Source: G963663315 sp965231905
Lineage (GTDB): Bacteria > Pseudomonadota > Gammaproteobacteria > Arenicellales > Poriferihabitantaceae
Reading direction: 5' to 3'
Assembly (NCBI GenBank): GCA_965231905.1
Contig: CBDDOO010000001.1
Span: 930,001 to 994,000, forward strand
DNA: 64,000 nucleotides
The translations under genes were made by a program, and so were the position numbers. The notes beneath the pieces are model-generated. The model did not search any database and was not told where the DNA came from. It saw nothing but the letters and a program-made list of their open reading frames with translations. The stretch's first letter is position 1, and each line of letters begins with the position of its first letter. Positions 35,095 through 44,147 of this stretch are shown here, piece by piece.

Positions 35095-35171
35095 TGGTAG
35101 CGGGGGCAGGATTTGAACCTGCGACCTTCGGGTTATGAGCCCGACGAGCTGCCAGACTGCTCCACCCCGCA
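35095..35171 (-). tRNA. Initiator tRNA-fMet (CAU)
   Basis: On the minus strand the sequence folds into a 77-base tRNA: acceptor strand GCGGGG after a first base T, D arm GAGCAG..., anticodon stem TCGGG-CTCATAA-CCCGA with anticodon CAT, T arm with GGTTCAAATCC, and an encoded CCA end. Three consecutive G:C pairs in the anticodon stem and an unpaired 1-72 position (U against U) are initiator hallmarks. It closely follows E. coli initiator tRNA. The efflux operon starts 39 bases downstream on the same strand. Confidence 0.96.
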
Positions 35172-35184
35172 ATCGGATGTAAGG

Positions 35185-35214
35185 ATTCTACTCCAATCGT
35201 CCCGTGGATTTCAA
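35185..35214 (-). promoter_or_regulatory. Promoter of the initiator tRNA gene
   Basis: Reading on the minus strand, TTGAAA (35214-35209) and TAGAAT (35190-35185) are 18 bases apart and lie 13 bases upstream of the mature tRNA 5' end. This fits a sigma-70 promoter. No terminator is visible between the tRNA and the TolC-like gene, so the efflux operon may be partly co-transcribed from it. Confidence 0.6.
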
Positions 35215-35284
35215 TTGATTACAGTGATTATATTCAGGTTTTTTATGGCAGACCCGGATTGGCCGCTTTGTGGACTGCGGTTGG

Positions 35285-36661
35285 TCATTCCTTTTTACGG
35301 ATTCTGGGGCCGTCCGGCGAGTCTTCGATCTCGTATCCCAGCCGCGATATGCGATCACGCAAACGGTCTGATTCTGTCCAGTCCCTGGATTCTCGCGCAG
35401 CCTTTCGCTGATTGATCAGTGTTTGTACCGCTTCCGGGATCTCGACCCGCTCGGGCGCCCATTGACAGAGATTCAATCCCAGAATCCGGTCGCATTGTTG
35501 AATCGTTGCCTTCTTGACCCCGCTCGGCAGGGTACTCTTGACCAGCTCCCAGACCACCGCCAGCGCTTTTGGGGTATTGAGGTCGCTAAATACCTGCCGG
35601 TTGAATCGATCCATAGAGTCCGGGTCTGCCTCTGTGGCCTCACCCCATGAATGAACCGCGGCCCTCAGTCGATTGAGGGCGATTCGGGCGCTGTCCAGGC
35701 TGTCCCAGGTGAATTTCAGGTCATTCCGATAATTGGCGGTCAGACACAGATAGCGGTAGCTCAGGGGATCATGGTGGTTATCCAGCAGTGTTTGCAGCCG
35801 CAGAAACTCTCCCGCTGACTTCGACATTTTCAACTGGTCGACTTCCAGAAAATAACCATGCAACCAGAAATTCGCCAAACGGGTGCCGTAGCAGACCTCT
35901 GACTGGGCAATCTCGTTGGTGTGGTGGACCGGGATGTGGTCTTTCCCGCCGCAATGAATGTCAAATTCCTGCCCCAGATATTTGACGGCCATGGCTGAAC
36001 ACTCAATATGCCAACCTGGAAATCCGGCGCCCCAGGGACTGTCCCATTCCATTTGACGCTGTTGTCCGGGAGGGCTGAATTTCCAGAGCGCGAAATCTGT
36101 CGGACTGCGTTTTTCACCAATATCAACACGCTGTCCGGCTTTCAGTCCCGCCGCGTCCAACCGGGCCAGATGGCCGTAACCATCCAGCCTGGCGGTGTCA
36201 AAATAAACTCCATCGGATGTGATATAGGTATATCCCTTCTCCTCAATGACGCGGATATCGTGAATCTGTTCCTCGATATGGTCGGTGGCGCGGCACCAGA
36301 TGGAAGGCTCCAGAATATTCAGCGCCGCCAGATCTTCCTGAAATGCTTTCGTATACAGTTCGGCAATTTCCCACGCGGTCTTTCCGGTGCGTTTTGAACC
36401 CTGCTCGATTTTGTCTTCGCCGGTATCCGCGTCCGAGGCCAGATGTCCGACATCGGTGATGTTCATCACATGGGTGACCTCGTAGCCATAAGTCTCCAGT
36501 GTCCTTCGCAGGACATCCTCGAATAGATAGGTTCGAAGGTTGCCAATATGGGCGTAGTTATAAACGGTCGGCCCACAGGCATAGATTCTCACATCATTAT
36601 CCTTGAGCGGCTCGAACTCCCTGAGTGAACGGGTATAGCTGTCGTACAGTTTTATTTTCAT
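35285..36661 (-). CDS. cysS: Cysteinyl-tRNA synthetase
   Basis: A class I synthetase charging tRNA-Cys. 458 residues from MKIKLYDSYTRSL; the frame extends 29 codons further upstream, but that leader crosses the divergent lpxH promoter region and does not match the family. The zinc-binding CGPTVYNYAHIGN (HIGH-type motif) is near residue 28, and KMSKSAGEF near residue 270. C-terminal anticodon-binding residues include the short RISRLGYEIEDSPDGP end. Length is normal. Start-to-start distance to divergent lpxH is 78 bases. Confidence 0.96.
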   Translation of the reverse strand: MKIKLYDSYTRSLREFEPLKDNDVRIYACGPTVYNYAHIGNLRTYLFEDVLRRTLETYGYEVTHVMNITDVGHLASDADTGEDKIEQGSKRTGKTAWEIAELYTKAFQEDLAALNILEPSIWCRATDHIEEQIHDIRVIEEKGYTYITSDGVYFDTARLDGYGHLARLDAAGLKAGQRVDIGEKRSPTDFALWKFSPPGQQRQMEWDSPWGAGFPGWHIECSAMAVKYLGQEFDIHCGGKDHIPVHHTNEIAQSEVCYGTRLANFWLHGYFLEVDQLKMSKSAGEFLRLQTLLDNHHDPLSYRYLCLTANYRNDLKFTWDSLDSARIALNRLRAAVHSWGEATEADPDSMDRFNRQVFSDLNTPKALAVVWELVKSTLPSGVKKATIQQCDRILGLNLCQWAPERVEIPEAVQTLINQRKAARESRDWTESDRLRDRISRLGYEIEDSPDGPRIRKKE

Positions 36662-36738
36662 GGGGAAGCCCGGATGGTACAATAAACGCTGTCCGTATCC
36701 AACTGTAAAGCAGACGGCCTGAGATTCCCTTAAAGAGC

Positions 36739-37452
36739 ATGATCGCATTTATTTCTGATTTGCATTTGACCCCGCAAAGGCCGGACGCGACCGGATGGTT
36801 CGAGAATTTCATGAAGAATGCCGTTGGCGTGATGGATGAAATCTACATTCTGGGGGACTTGTTTGAAGTCTGGATCGGTGACGACGCCAGTGACGCGCTG
36901 GGGCAGGGCAGGGTGGAGGAAATCATGCGGTCGGCATCGGATGCCGGTGTGAAACTCTGGTTCATGCACGGGAACCGGGATTTCCTGGTGGGAGAAGAGT
37001 TCGCAAGACGGACAGGCTGTACTCTGCTGCCGGACCCGTTTGTCATTTCCCTGGGAGATGAAAAGGCGCTATTGACTCACGGTGACGCATTGTGCACCCG
37101 CGATGTCGAACATCAACAGGCCCGGACACGGATGCTCACCTCGAAGTGGAAAGCCGCTTTCCTGAACAAACCCATCGAAGACCGGATCAATACCGCATTG
37201 TCGATAAGAGAAAAAAGCGAAGCCGGGAAACGCGGTAAAAGCGCACAAATCATGGACGTGGATCAGCGGGAAGTGGAAAACGTGATGCGGGAGTACGGCG
37301 TATTGAAATTGATCCATGGACACACCCACAGCCCCGCGGTACATGAGTTCATGCTGGAAAATAGTGTCGCCAGGCGCTATGTGATGGGGGACTGGTATAC
37401 CCAGAAAAGTATGTTGTTCTACGACAACGGGAATTTCGCGCTCCAGGTCTGA
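36739..37452 (+). CDS. lpxH: UDP-2,3-diacylglucosamine diphosphatase
   Basis: LpxH makes lipid X from UDP-2,3-diacylglucosamine in lipid A synthesis at the inner membrane. The 237-residue protein has the calcineurin-like motifs DLHL (7-10), GDLFEVWIGDD (about 39-49), GNRDFLVGEEF (about 79-89), LTHGDALCT and the final HGHTHSPAVH. AGAG four bases before the ATG may act as a ribosome binding site. It is divergent from cysS and convergent with pgk. Its presence shows a lipopolysaccharide-bearing Gram-negative cell. Confidence 0.95.
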   Translation: MIAFISDLHLTPQRPDATGWFENFMKNAVGVMDEIYILGDLFEVWIGDDASDALGQGRVEEIMRSASDAGVKLWFMHGNRDFLVGEEFARRTGCTLLPDPFVISLGDEKALLTHGDALCTRDVEHQQARTRMLTSKWKAAFLNKPIEDRINTALSIREKSEAGKRGKSAQIMDVDQREVENVMREYGVLKLIHGHTHSPAVHEFMLENSVARRYVMGDWYTQKSMLFYDNGNFALQV

Positions 37453-37490
37453 TTCGCGGGGGGATTGCGGGCAATGATCGGGCGGTGACG

Positions 37491-37525
37491 GGCGGGCACG
37501 GGCGGGCACGGAGACCCGCCCCTAC
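37491..37525 (-). repeat. Intergenic palindromic repeat, copy B, with a 10-bp direct repeat
   Basis: On the minus strand this reads GTAGGGGCGGG, an eight-base loop TCTCCGTG, then CCCGCCC (stem positions 37515-37521 and 37500-37506). It matches copy A at 26799-26824, with the stem bases changed on both sides so that pairing is kept. GGCGGGCACG is repeated in tandem at 37491-37500 and 37501-37510, extending one arm. It lies between the convergent lpxH and pgk stops. Confidence 0.65.
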
Positions 37526-37542
37526 AGCCTGTGTTATCGAAT

Positions 37543-38862
37543 TCAGTATGCCTTCCCCCCACCAAATCCGCATAGCGGATTTGACTCCCCCTCAAGGGGG
37601 GAGTAAGCATCACTCCCCCCTTGAGGGGGAGTCGAAGAAGCCGCAGTATGGCTGATTCGGTGGGGGGACTCTCCTGCGGGGGAGTGGTTGGCTCTTGATT
37701 CCAGCATTTCTACCGCCGGCAGGGTCTTGCCTTCCAGGAATTCCAGGAACGCTCCGCCTCCGGTCGAGACGCAGGACATTTCTCCGGTCAGGTCAAATGC
37801 TTCGATGGCGGCGAGCGTGTCGCCGCCGCCACAGATGGAGAAAGCGTCCGAATCGGCAATGGCTCGTCCCAGGGTTCTGGCGCCATTGGCGAATTCCGGT
37901 AATTCAAATACCCCTACCGGGCCGTTCCAGATCACAGTACCGGCCTCAAGAATGAGTCTGGACCATCGCGCCGCGGTATCGGGTCCGATATCCAGAATCA
38001 GGTCATCTCTTGCAATCCGGCCTGTCTTTTTGACCTCGACAGGGGATTCCCTGGACATGGTTTTCGTGGTCACTACATCCACCGGAAGCGGAATTTCTCC
38101 GCCGTTGTTCCTGGCCATTTCCATCAGCAGGGTCGCCTGCTCCAGCAAATCAGGTTCATACAGTGATTTGCCGATTTCATGCCCCGCCGCCGCGATCAGG
38201 GTATTGGCGATTCCGCCGCCGGGGATCAGCTGATCCACTTTACGGGACAGGGATTGCAGCAAAGTCAGTTTGGTCGAAACCTTGGCGCCGCCGACAATCG
38301 CCAGAATCGGGCGCCGGGGATGAGCGAACGCCTTGTCGAGAGCTTCGAGTTCCGCGGTCAGCAACAGTCCCGCGCAGGACTCGGCGGCGTATTGCCCAAC
38401 ACGGTAAGTGGAAGCCTGGGCCCGATGGGCGGCGCCGAACGCATCCATCACGTAGACATCACACAAGCGGGCGTATTGTCGGCCAAGAGCGGGATCATTG
38501 GCTGTCTCTCCGACATTGTAACGGACATTTTCCAGTAGCTCGATATCGCCGTCGTTCAAGACCGGGGTGACACTGAGATAATCACGATTCAGCCTGACCG
38601 TTTGCCCCAGGCGGCGGCTTAAGTCATCGGCTACCGGCTGCAAGGAAAAACCGGGCTCGGCCCGGCCTTCCACCGGCCTTCCCAAATGAGACATCAGGAG
38701 CGTCTTTGCGCCGGCGTCACGGACATGCCGGATGGTGGCCAGTGAGGCTTCAATCCGTTTTGTCGATGTTATCCTGCCATCCTTTATGGGTACGTTCAGG
38801 TCCTGACGGATCAGAACGACCTTGCCTGCGACATCAATATCCCGCAGCTTTTTGAATTTCAT
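37543..38862 (-). CDS. pgk: Phosphoglycerate kinase with a repeat-encoded C-terminal tail
   Basis: PGK transfers phosphate between 1,3-bisphosphoglycerate and ADP. From MKFKKLRDIDV the protein has 439 residues. The first 388 match the family in full: RQDLNVP near residue 20, MSHLGRP, GGAKVSTKL, NGPVGVFELP and the C-terminal GGGDTLAAIE...STGGGAFLEFLEGKTLPAVEML. Bacterial PGKs usually end there, but here the frame runs 51 codons further, through a dense set of palindromes (37553-37668), and stops at TGA 37543-37545. The tail is low-complexity (Ser, Pro, Gly) and is probably disordered. The start overlaps the gap stop (ATGA), so the two genes are coupled. Confidence 0.94.
   Translation of the reverse strand: MKFKKLRDIDVAGKVVLIRQDLNVPIKDGRITSTKRIEASLATIRHVRDAGAKTLLMSHLGRPVEGRAEPGFSLQPVADDLSRRLGQTVRLNRDYLSVTPVLNDGDIELLENVRYNVGETANDPALGRQYARLCDVYVMDAFGAAHRAQASTYRVGQYAAESCAGLLLTAELEALDKAFAHPRRPILAIVGGAKVSTKLTLLQSLSRKVDQLIPGGGIANTLIAAAGHEIGKSLYEPDLLEQATLLMEMARNNGGEIPLPVDVVTTKTMSRESPVEVKKTGRIARDDLILDIGPDTAARWSRLILEAGTVIWNGPVGVFELPEFANGARTLGRAIADSDAFSICGGGDTLAAIEAFDLTGEMSCVSTGGGAFLEFLEGKTLPAVEMLESRANHSPAGESPHRISHTAASSTPPQGGSDAYSPLEGESNPLCGFGGGKAY
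37553..37668. repeat. Composite palindromic element inside the 3' end of pgk
   Basis: Nested inverted repeats occupy about 116 bases. The outer arms at about 37553-37568 and 37654-37668 match as TCCCCCCACC(A/G)AATC. Inside the left arm is a perfect 8-bp stem with a 3-base loop (37564-37582). The core is two 21-base near-palindromes (37584-37604 and 37612-37632) that are exact reverse complements of each other, separated by 7 bases. The structure resembles a MITE-like or repeated palindromic element. It keeps the pgk frame open and supplies the protein's tail. Confidence 0.75.
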
Positions 38863-39866
38863 GAACGGCTCGCCGCCATCAGGGCACAGGTCGTATCCAG
38901 CATGCGATTCGAGAATCCCCATTCATTGTCGTACCAGGAACATACCTTGACCAGCGTTCCCCCGGTCACCCGGGTCATGCCGGCATCGACCGTGGAGGAA
39001 GCGGGAGTGTGATTGAAGTCGACCGATACCAGGGGCTGTTCGCTGTAGTCCAGGATTTTCCCGTCCGCCGCTTCTTTCAGGATGGCGTTGATCTCATGCG
39101 TCGAGGTTTCCCTGGCGGCGACAAAAGTCAGATCCACCACCGATACGTTGATGGTCGGAACCCGAATCGAAAAGCCATCCAGTTTACCGTCGAGCTCAGG
39201 CAGAACCAGCCCGACCGCAACCGCGGCGCCTGTTTTGGTGGGGATCATCGAATGGGTCGCGGAACGGGCGCGTCGCAGGTCACTATGATAAACATCGGTC
39301 AGGACCTGATCATTGGTATAGGCATGAATGGTATTCATCAACCCGTGAACGACTCCGACTGAATCATGCAGCGCCTTGACCAGCGGCGCCAGACAGTTGG
39401 TGGTGCACGATGCGTTGGAGATTACCTCGTCACTTGCTTTCAGGACATCGTGATTGACACCGTAGACGATGGTCGCATCCACATCCTGGCCGCCGGGAGC
39501 GGAAATAATGACCTTTTTGGCCCCGGCCCGCAAATGCGCCCCGGCTTTTTCTTTGGTGGTAAAGAGGCCGGTGCTTTCGTGCACGACATCAATGCCCAGT
39601 TCCGCCCACGGCAACTGGCCGGGGTCGCGTTCCGCATACACCGCAATGCGGTCCCCATTGACGATGATATGGTCATCTCCGACTTCCACCGTCCCCGGAA
39701 ATCGTCCGTGGGCGGTATCGTACCGGGTCAGGTGGGCGTTGGTATTGGCGTCTCCAAGGTCATTGATCGCAACGATTTCTATTTCCTCGTTGCCGGATTC
39801 ATATTTGGCTCTCAGTATATTCCGGCCAATGCGGCCATACCCGTTAATTGCAACTTTGATTGTCAT
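38859..39866 (-). CDS. gap: Glyceraldehyde-3-phosphate dehydrogenase, type I
   Basis: The 335-residue enzyme converts glyceraldehyde-3-phosphate to 1,3-bisphosphoglycerate. The Rossmann motif INGYGRIGRN is at residues 7-16, an Asp in AINDLGD favours NAD, and the catalytic Cys154 lies in SNASCTTNCLAP. The downstream WYDNEWGFSNRM segment is typical. It lies 16 bases downstream of tkt and overlaps pgk by four bases. The tkt-gap-pgk order is common in gammaproteobacteria and serves glycolysis, gluconeogenesis or the Calvin cycle. Confidence 0.97.
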   Translation of the reverse strand: MTIKVAINGYGRIGRNILRAKYESGNEEIEIVAINDLGDANTNAHLTRYDTAHGRFPGTVEVGDDHIIVNGDRIAVYAERDPGQLPWAELGIDVVHESTGLFTTKEKAGAHLRAGAKKVIISAPGGQDVDATIVYGVNHDVLKASDEVISNASCTTNCLAPLVKALHDSVGVVHGLMNTIHAYTNDQVLTDVYHSDLRRARSATHSMIPTKTGAAVAVGLVLPELDGKLDGFSIRVPTINVSVVDLTFVAARETSTHEINAILKEAADGKILDYSEQPLVSVDFNHTPASSTVDAGMTRVTGGTLVKVCSWYDNEWGFSNRMLDTTCALMAASRS

Positions 39867-39882
39867 GTGATTGTCATGGATT

Positions 39883-41880
39883 TCAGTTCAGTAAAAGATT
39901 TCGTACCGCATTCACCACATTTGCGGTGGTCATTCCCAGATGCTCGAATACATCCTTCGCCGGGGCCGACTCCCCGAATGTCTCGATACTGATGACGGCG
40001 CCATCCAGTCCGACATATTTCAGCCAGCCGTCACCCACCCCCGCCTCGACCGCGACCCGCGCTTTTATCGCAGGCGGCAATACGGAGTCCCTGTAGCCCT
40101 GGTCCTGGCTGTCGAAGCGGTCGGTGGACGGCATGGAAACCACCCGGATGTGATAGCCGGACAATTGCTCTGCCGCAGCCATCGCCAGTTCAATCTCTGA
40201 CCCGGTGGCAATGATGATGGCGTCGGGCGCTTGTCCGCAGTCCCGCAACACATAGCCTCCTTTCCTGATCCGGTTGATCTGCTCGCGACTGCGATATTGA
40301 TGGGGCAGATTTTGTCGGGAGAAGATCAGTGAAAAGGGTTGATCCACCGATTCGCAGGCCTGTTGCCAGGCGACCGCCGATTCAACGGCGTCGCAGGGCC
40401 GCCAGACAGACATGCGCGGCATCAATCTCAAGGTGGCGGTCTGCTCCACCGCCTGATGGGTTGGACCGTCCTCACCCAGACCGACCGAATCATGGGTGAA
40501 CACGAACAGGCCGGGAATCTTCATCAGGGCCGACATCCGCAAGGCGTTTCTGGCGTACTCTGAAAACATCAGGAAAGTGGCGCAGTAGGGTTTGAACCCC
40601 CCGTGCAGGGCGAGACCATTGACGATCGCCGCCATCGCGAATTCACGCACCCCGAAATAGATGTAGTTACCCCCTGGATCGGATTCGATTCCCCTGGAAC
40701 CGGACCACAGTGTCAGATTCGACCCGGCCAGGTCGGCAGAACCTCCGATCAACTCCGGCAGCAATGGCCCGAATCCTTCGAGCGCGTTTTGCGAGGCCTT
40801 CCTTGACGCAATGGTTTGCTCCCTGCGGTCAACGGCGTCAATGAATTCAGCGCTCTCGCGTTCCCAGTTATCGGGCAATATGCCGCTGGTTCTTCTTTTG
40901 AACTCGGCGGCGAGTTGCGGGTAGCGGTTCTCGTATTCGGCGAACATTTCCCGCCATCGCTCCTGGGCCTGCGCTCCCGCTTCACGGGCATTCCACGAAT
41001 CATAAATATCCGCCGGAATTTCGAATGGCGCATGGCTCCATCCCAGGCTCTGGCGCGTCCATTCAACTTCTTCCTCTCCGAGAGCGCTGCCATGACTGGA
41101 TTCCTTGCCGGCCTTGTTGGGGGAGCCATAGCCAATCACGGTTTTGCAACAGATTATGCTGGGTCGACCGGATTCGTTGCGGGCTTGTTCAATGGCGCTG
41201 AGAATCGCCTGCGCGTCGTGTCCATTGACGTCCGCTATCACATGCCAGCCATAGCTTTCAAACCGCAAAGGGGTGTTGTCGGTAAACCAGCCTTCCACTT
41301 TGCCATCAATGGATATGCCGTTGTCGTCATAAAAAGCGATCAGCTTGCCGAGTTTCAGGGTCCCGGCCAGTGAGCAGCCTTCATGCGAGATCCCTTCCAT
41401 CAGACAGCCGTCGCCCAAAAAGACATAAGTGAAATGGTCGACCGGATTATAGCCGTCACGGTTGAACCGGGCCGCCAGCGTTTTTTCTGCAATCGCCATG
41501 CCGACCGCGTTGCAAATTCCCTGACCGAGCGGTCCGGTGGTGGTTTCAATCCCGGGGGTGTAGCCATACTCGGGATGTCCCGGCGTTTGCGAGTGAAGCT
41601 GTCGAAAGTTCCTGATTTGATCAATCGGCAGGTCATATCCGGTTAAATGCAACAAGGAATAAATCAGCATCGAACCATGTCCGTTCGACAGGACGAACCG
41701 GTCCCGGTCCGGCCATTTCGGGTCTGCGGGATTATGCTTCAGATAGTCGCACCAGAGCGCTTCGGCAATGTCGGCCATTCCCATCGGCGCGCCGGGATGG
41801 CCGGATCCGGCTTTTTGCACCGCATCCATGCTCAGCGCCCGTATTGCATTCGCTCTTTGTCGTCGGCTTACGGACGCCAT
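39883..41880 (-). CDS. tkt: Transketolase
   Basis: A thiamine-diphosphate enzyme moving two-carbon units in the pentose phosphate pathway (and the Calvin cycle where present). 665 residues, normal length. Visible motifs: GSGHPGAPMGMADIAEALW near residue 26, the thiamine-binding GDGCLMEGISHEG with FYDDNGISIDG about residues 155-192, and the pyrimidine-domain HDSVGLGEDGPTHQ near residue 465. GAGGAG lies six bases before the ATG. It is first in a tkt-gap-pgk operon. Confidence 0.97.
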   Translation of the reverse strand: MASVSRRQRANAIRALSMDAVQKAGSGHPGAPMGMADIAEALWCDYLKHNPADPKWPDRDRFVLSNGHGSMLIYSLLHLTGYDLPIDQIRNFRQLHSQTPGHPEYGYTPGIETTTGPLGQGICNAVGMAIAEKTLAARFNRDGYNPVDHFTYVFLGDGCLMEGISHEGCSLAGTLKLGKLIAFYDDNGISIDGKVEGWFTDNTPLRFESYGWHVIADVNGHDAQAILSAIEQARNESGRPSIICCKTVIGYGSPNKAGKESSHGSALGEEEVEWTRQSLGWSHAPFEIPADIYDSWNAREAGAQAQERWREMFAEYENRYPQLAAEFKRRTSGILPDNWERESAEFIDAVDRREQTIASRKASQNALEGFGPLLPELIGGSADLAGSNLTLWSGSRGIESDPGGNYIYFGVREFAMAAIVNGLALHGGFKPYCATFLMFSEYARNALRMSALMKIPGLFVFTHDSVGLGEDGPTHQAVEQTATLRLMPRMSVWRPCDAVESAVAWQQACESVDQPFSLIFSRQNLPHQYRSREQINRIRKGGYVLRDCGQAPDAIIIATGSEIELAMAAAEQLSGYHIRVVSMPSTDRFDSQDQGYRDSVLPPAIKARVAVEAGVGDGWLKYVGLDGAVISIETFGESAPAKDVFEHLGMTTANVVNAVRNLLLN

Positions 41881-41958
41881 TTAACTCCTCTCGCTGGGAT
41901 CATGGACTCACGATGAATGGGGTTGCATAAGGAACAAAAGGCGTTTCCGGATTGAAAA

Positions 41959-42807
41959 TCAATACGGGGAAGAGCGCGAAATATAGCGGTTGGAGTCAAT
42001 CCAGTCAACCCATTGAGCCAACAATCCGGCATTGACCGCGGCAACCACAGAGCGCTTTCTCAGCTTCCCGCAATCCAGGGCCTGCCCGGATAATGACGTG
42101 GCCGCGCCGCCGGCTTCATGCAGAATCAGGCAGCCGGCGGCGAAATCCCAGAGCTTCTGCCCACCGTGCAGATAAAGCTGGATTCTGCCTGCCGCCAGCC
42201 AGCACCATTCGAGAACCGAAGAGCCCAGATTCCGTTGAGACCGATAGGGCGGACATCGAACCAGTTGTGATGACAGGTCTCCCACCAGGCGCTTGTAGTC
42301 GATGTTGGCGATGCAATCACCCAATACTCCGGTATCCGGGCAAACCAGGGGGGCGCCGTTGAGAAAGGCGCCCCGGCCTTTCTTCGCTGCGAAACATTCA
42401 TCTCTGACCGGGTCGTAAATCACGGCCAGTACGGGTTGCCCCGCAATCACCAATGCGAGCGAAATGCCGAAAAACGCGAACCCGGAGGCAAAATTGGTGG
42501 TTCCATCCAATGGATCCAGCGCCCAGAAGCCCTGTTCACTGTGTTCACAAACCCGGACCTGATCATCGTGCGGCATCTCCTCGCCGATAAACCCGAAATG
42601 AGGCCATCGGCTATTCAGTTCCCGGCTCAGATAATCCTGAATTCCCCGGTCCACTCCGGTGACCGGACTGCCATCCATTTTTAACTCTGACCCGTCCCCG
42701 CTTTGCCGGAAATATTCAATTTTCGACGCCGCCTGTCTGACCAGGTCAATCAGGCTGCCAAGATCAGGCGCGGGCGCGGCGCTATTTTGTTCGGATGAAG
42801 GGTTCAA
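41959..42807 (-). CDS. Inositol monophosphatase/CysQ-family phosphatase
   Basis: 282 residues of the lithium-sensitive phosphatase superfamily. Metal-binding motifs are GEEMPHDD (about 75-82), ALDPLDGTTNF (Asp98-Asp101 region) and WDFAAGCLILHEAGG near the C-terminus. The substrate could be inositol phosphate, 3'-phosphoadenosine-5'-phosphate or fructose-1,6-bisphosphate, and the motifs do not separate these. The start is uncertain: a TTG overlapping the upstream stop (TTGA) gives the listed length, and the next in-frame Met is about residue 44, too late for the fold. It is translationally coupled to the ChpA-like gene. Confidence 0.85.
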   Translation of the reverse strand: MNPSSEQNSAAPAPDLGSLIDLVRQAASKIEYFRQSGDGSELKMDGSPVTGVDRGIQDYLSRELNSRWPHFGFIGEEMPHDDQVRVCEHSEQGFWALDPLDGTTNFASGFAFFGISLALVIAGQPVLAVIYDPVRDECFAAKKGRGAFLNGAPLVCPDTGVLGDCIANIDYKRLVGDLSSQLVRCPPYRSQRNLGSSVLEWCWLAAGRIQLYLHGGQKLWDFAAGCLILHEAGGAATSLSGQALDCGKLRKRSVVAAVNAGLLAQWVDWIDSNRYISRSSPY

Positions 42808-44069
42808 GGTATTTCAGGCAGCCCCCGGACAGTCGCGCGCTCCAGAAACTCCGCAGGATGGAGAACAGGAACAATGCGGCCGTCCGCCAAAACGGTGACT
42901 CCGGTGATTCCCCGGACAGAAGCCAACTGGGTTCCCGGGGTACTGATTGCGGCTTGCACGGCGCCCTCAAACTGATTGACCTCGAAAGCTGAAATTTGAT
43001 TTTCAAAGCGCATCAATACCAGAGATCGGCGGGATGGTTCGACACCCGGCCTGACTTTGCCGATTTTCTCAATCAGATCAATGACCGGCAGATCAATGAC
43101 CGGCGCCGATTCATCGTTCGTCCGGATCGTTCTGCGACCGTCAACAGTACTGAATTCCTGAGCCGTGACCCGCACGGCGCGTTCGATGGCGGCGGCCCGT
43201 ATCGCAAAACTCCAGGCGCCGATCCTGACCAGCAACACACGGCAGAGAGTCATGGTTTCCCGGACCATCCCGGCTTTAATCAACCCGGCCCGAAGCCGCT
43301 CGCCATAGTGTGACTGCTGGTTCAGCGTACCGGAAAAGTCCGACACCCGCTCGCGCAACTTTCTTTCCACCCTGATCAGAGTATCCAGCTGCAGATTGAC
43401 TTTCCGCGCGCTCGCTGTGAATCCTTCGTCCCGTTTTGTATCCATGGCTTGCAAGTCACCGCGAACCTGGTTAACGTGGTATTTCAGGGCATTCAGGTCG
43501 CGGCGCATTTGCTCCACTGTATTTACCAGCCGGCTCCTTGTCAGTCCCAGCTCATCGGAAAAATCCAGCAGATACGAGAATTTCCGGTTCTCAATCGCGC
43601 GGGAACCAGCCGCAGACCGGATTATGCAGGATCCGGTTTCCTCCTGCCGGTCCGGCGCGTCCGGCGCTCCGGTTTCGCTTGCGGGCAACAATGACTCCAC
43701 GATGCCGGTCAGGGATCGCAGATGATTCCCGGTGGCGCCGGGCGTCATACCGGCGACCGTGGTCAGGCCATCGTACATTTCCTCAAGAAGATTGATCAGG
43801 GTCAACTCACTATCGTAGTCCGAAGTCTGGTCATCGCCATATTGGCCCATCAACCTTTCTACGGCATGACTGAGCCTGGAAATATCCTGATGGCCCGCCG
43901 TTTGCGCGCTGGCCTGCAACGTGTTGAAACTCTGTCGTATACCCTCAAAATTCCCTGCCTTTCTACCGGTCGCGCGCCATTCACCCAGGAAAGAGTGGAC
44001 CCTGCACAGTAAATGCTCCAACTCTTCGGAGAATTCCTTTCGTATTTCCCCGACTGATCGCGAAGCCAT
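42804..44069 (-). CDS. ChpA/CheA-like protein lacking a kinase domain (Hpt-like plus CheW-like)
   Basis: A 421-residue protein placed where chpA would be, after pilI- and pilJ-like genes. The N-terminal 110 residues look like an Hpt helical bundle, but the phosphorylated His position reads Asn49 in SFNTLQASAQTAG (family pattern HTLKGSA). The middle (about 170-260) is a coiled-coil segment resembling the ChpA linker (FSDELGLTRSRLVNTVEQMRR). The C-terminal 150 residues are CheW-like (VRIGAWSFAIRAAAIERAVRV...VLHPAEFL). No histidine-kinase ATPase motifs (N, G1, F, G2 boxes) occur. P. aeruginosa ChpA exceeds 2,000 residues. This protein could only scaffold a signalling array, or be a remnant. GAGG lies just before the ATG. 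Confidence 0.72.
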   Translation of the reverse strand: MASRSVGEIRKEFSEELEHLLCRVHSFLGEWRATGRKAGNFEGIRQSFNTLQASAQTAGHQDISRLSHAVERLMGQYGDDQTSDYDSELTLINLLEEMYDGLTTVAGMTPGATGNHLRSLTGIVESLLPASETGAPDAPDRQEETGSCIIRSAAGSRAIENRKFSYLLDFSDELGLTRSRLVNTVEQMRRDLNALKYHVNQVRGDLQAMDTKRDEGFTASARKVNLQLDTLIRVERKLRERVSDFSGTLNQQSHYGERLRAGLIKAGMVRETMTLCRVLLVRIGAWSFAIRAAAIERAVRVTAQEFSTVDGRRTIRTNDESAPVIDLPVIDLIEKIGKVRPGVEPSRRSLVLMRFENQISAFEVNQFEGAVQAAISTPGTQLASVRGITGVTVLADGRIVPVLHPAEFLERATVRGLPEIP

Positions 44070-44147
44070 TTCCTCACACGTTTCCTGACCGGGGTTCGGG
44101 CATCCTGAAACCCCCGGTCAATTGGTCCAGCCGGTTCGCGGTCGCTT

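Noticed and set aside
35056..35172. N-terminal extension of the TolC-like gene through the tRNA
   Set aside because: It translates the tRNA antisense strand (VQILPPLP), a known false-start signature; the ATG at 35055 gives a proper signal peptide.
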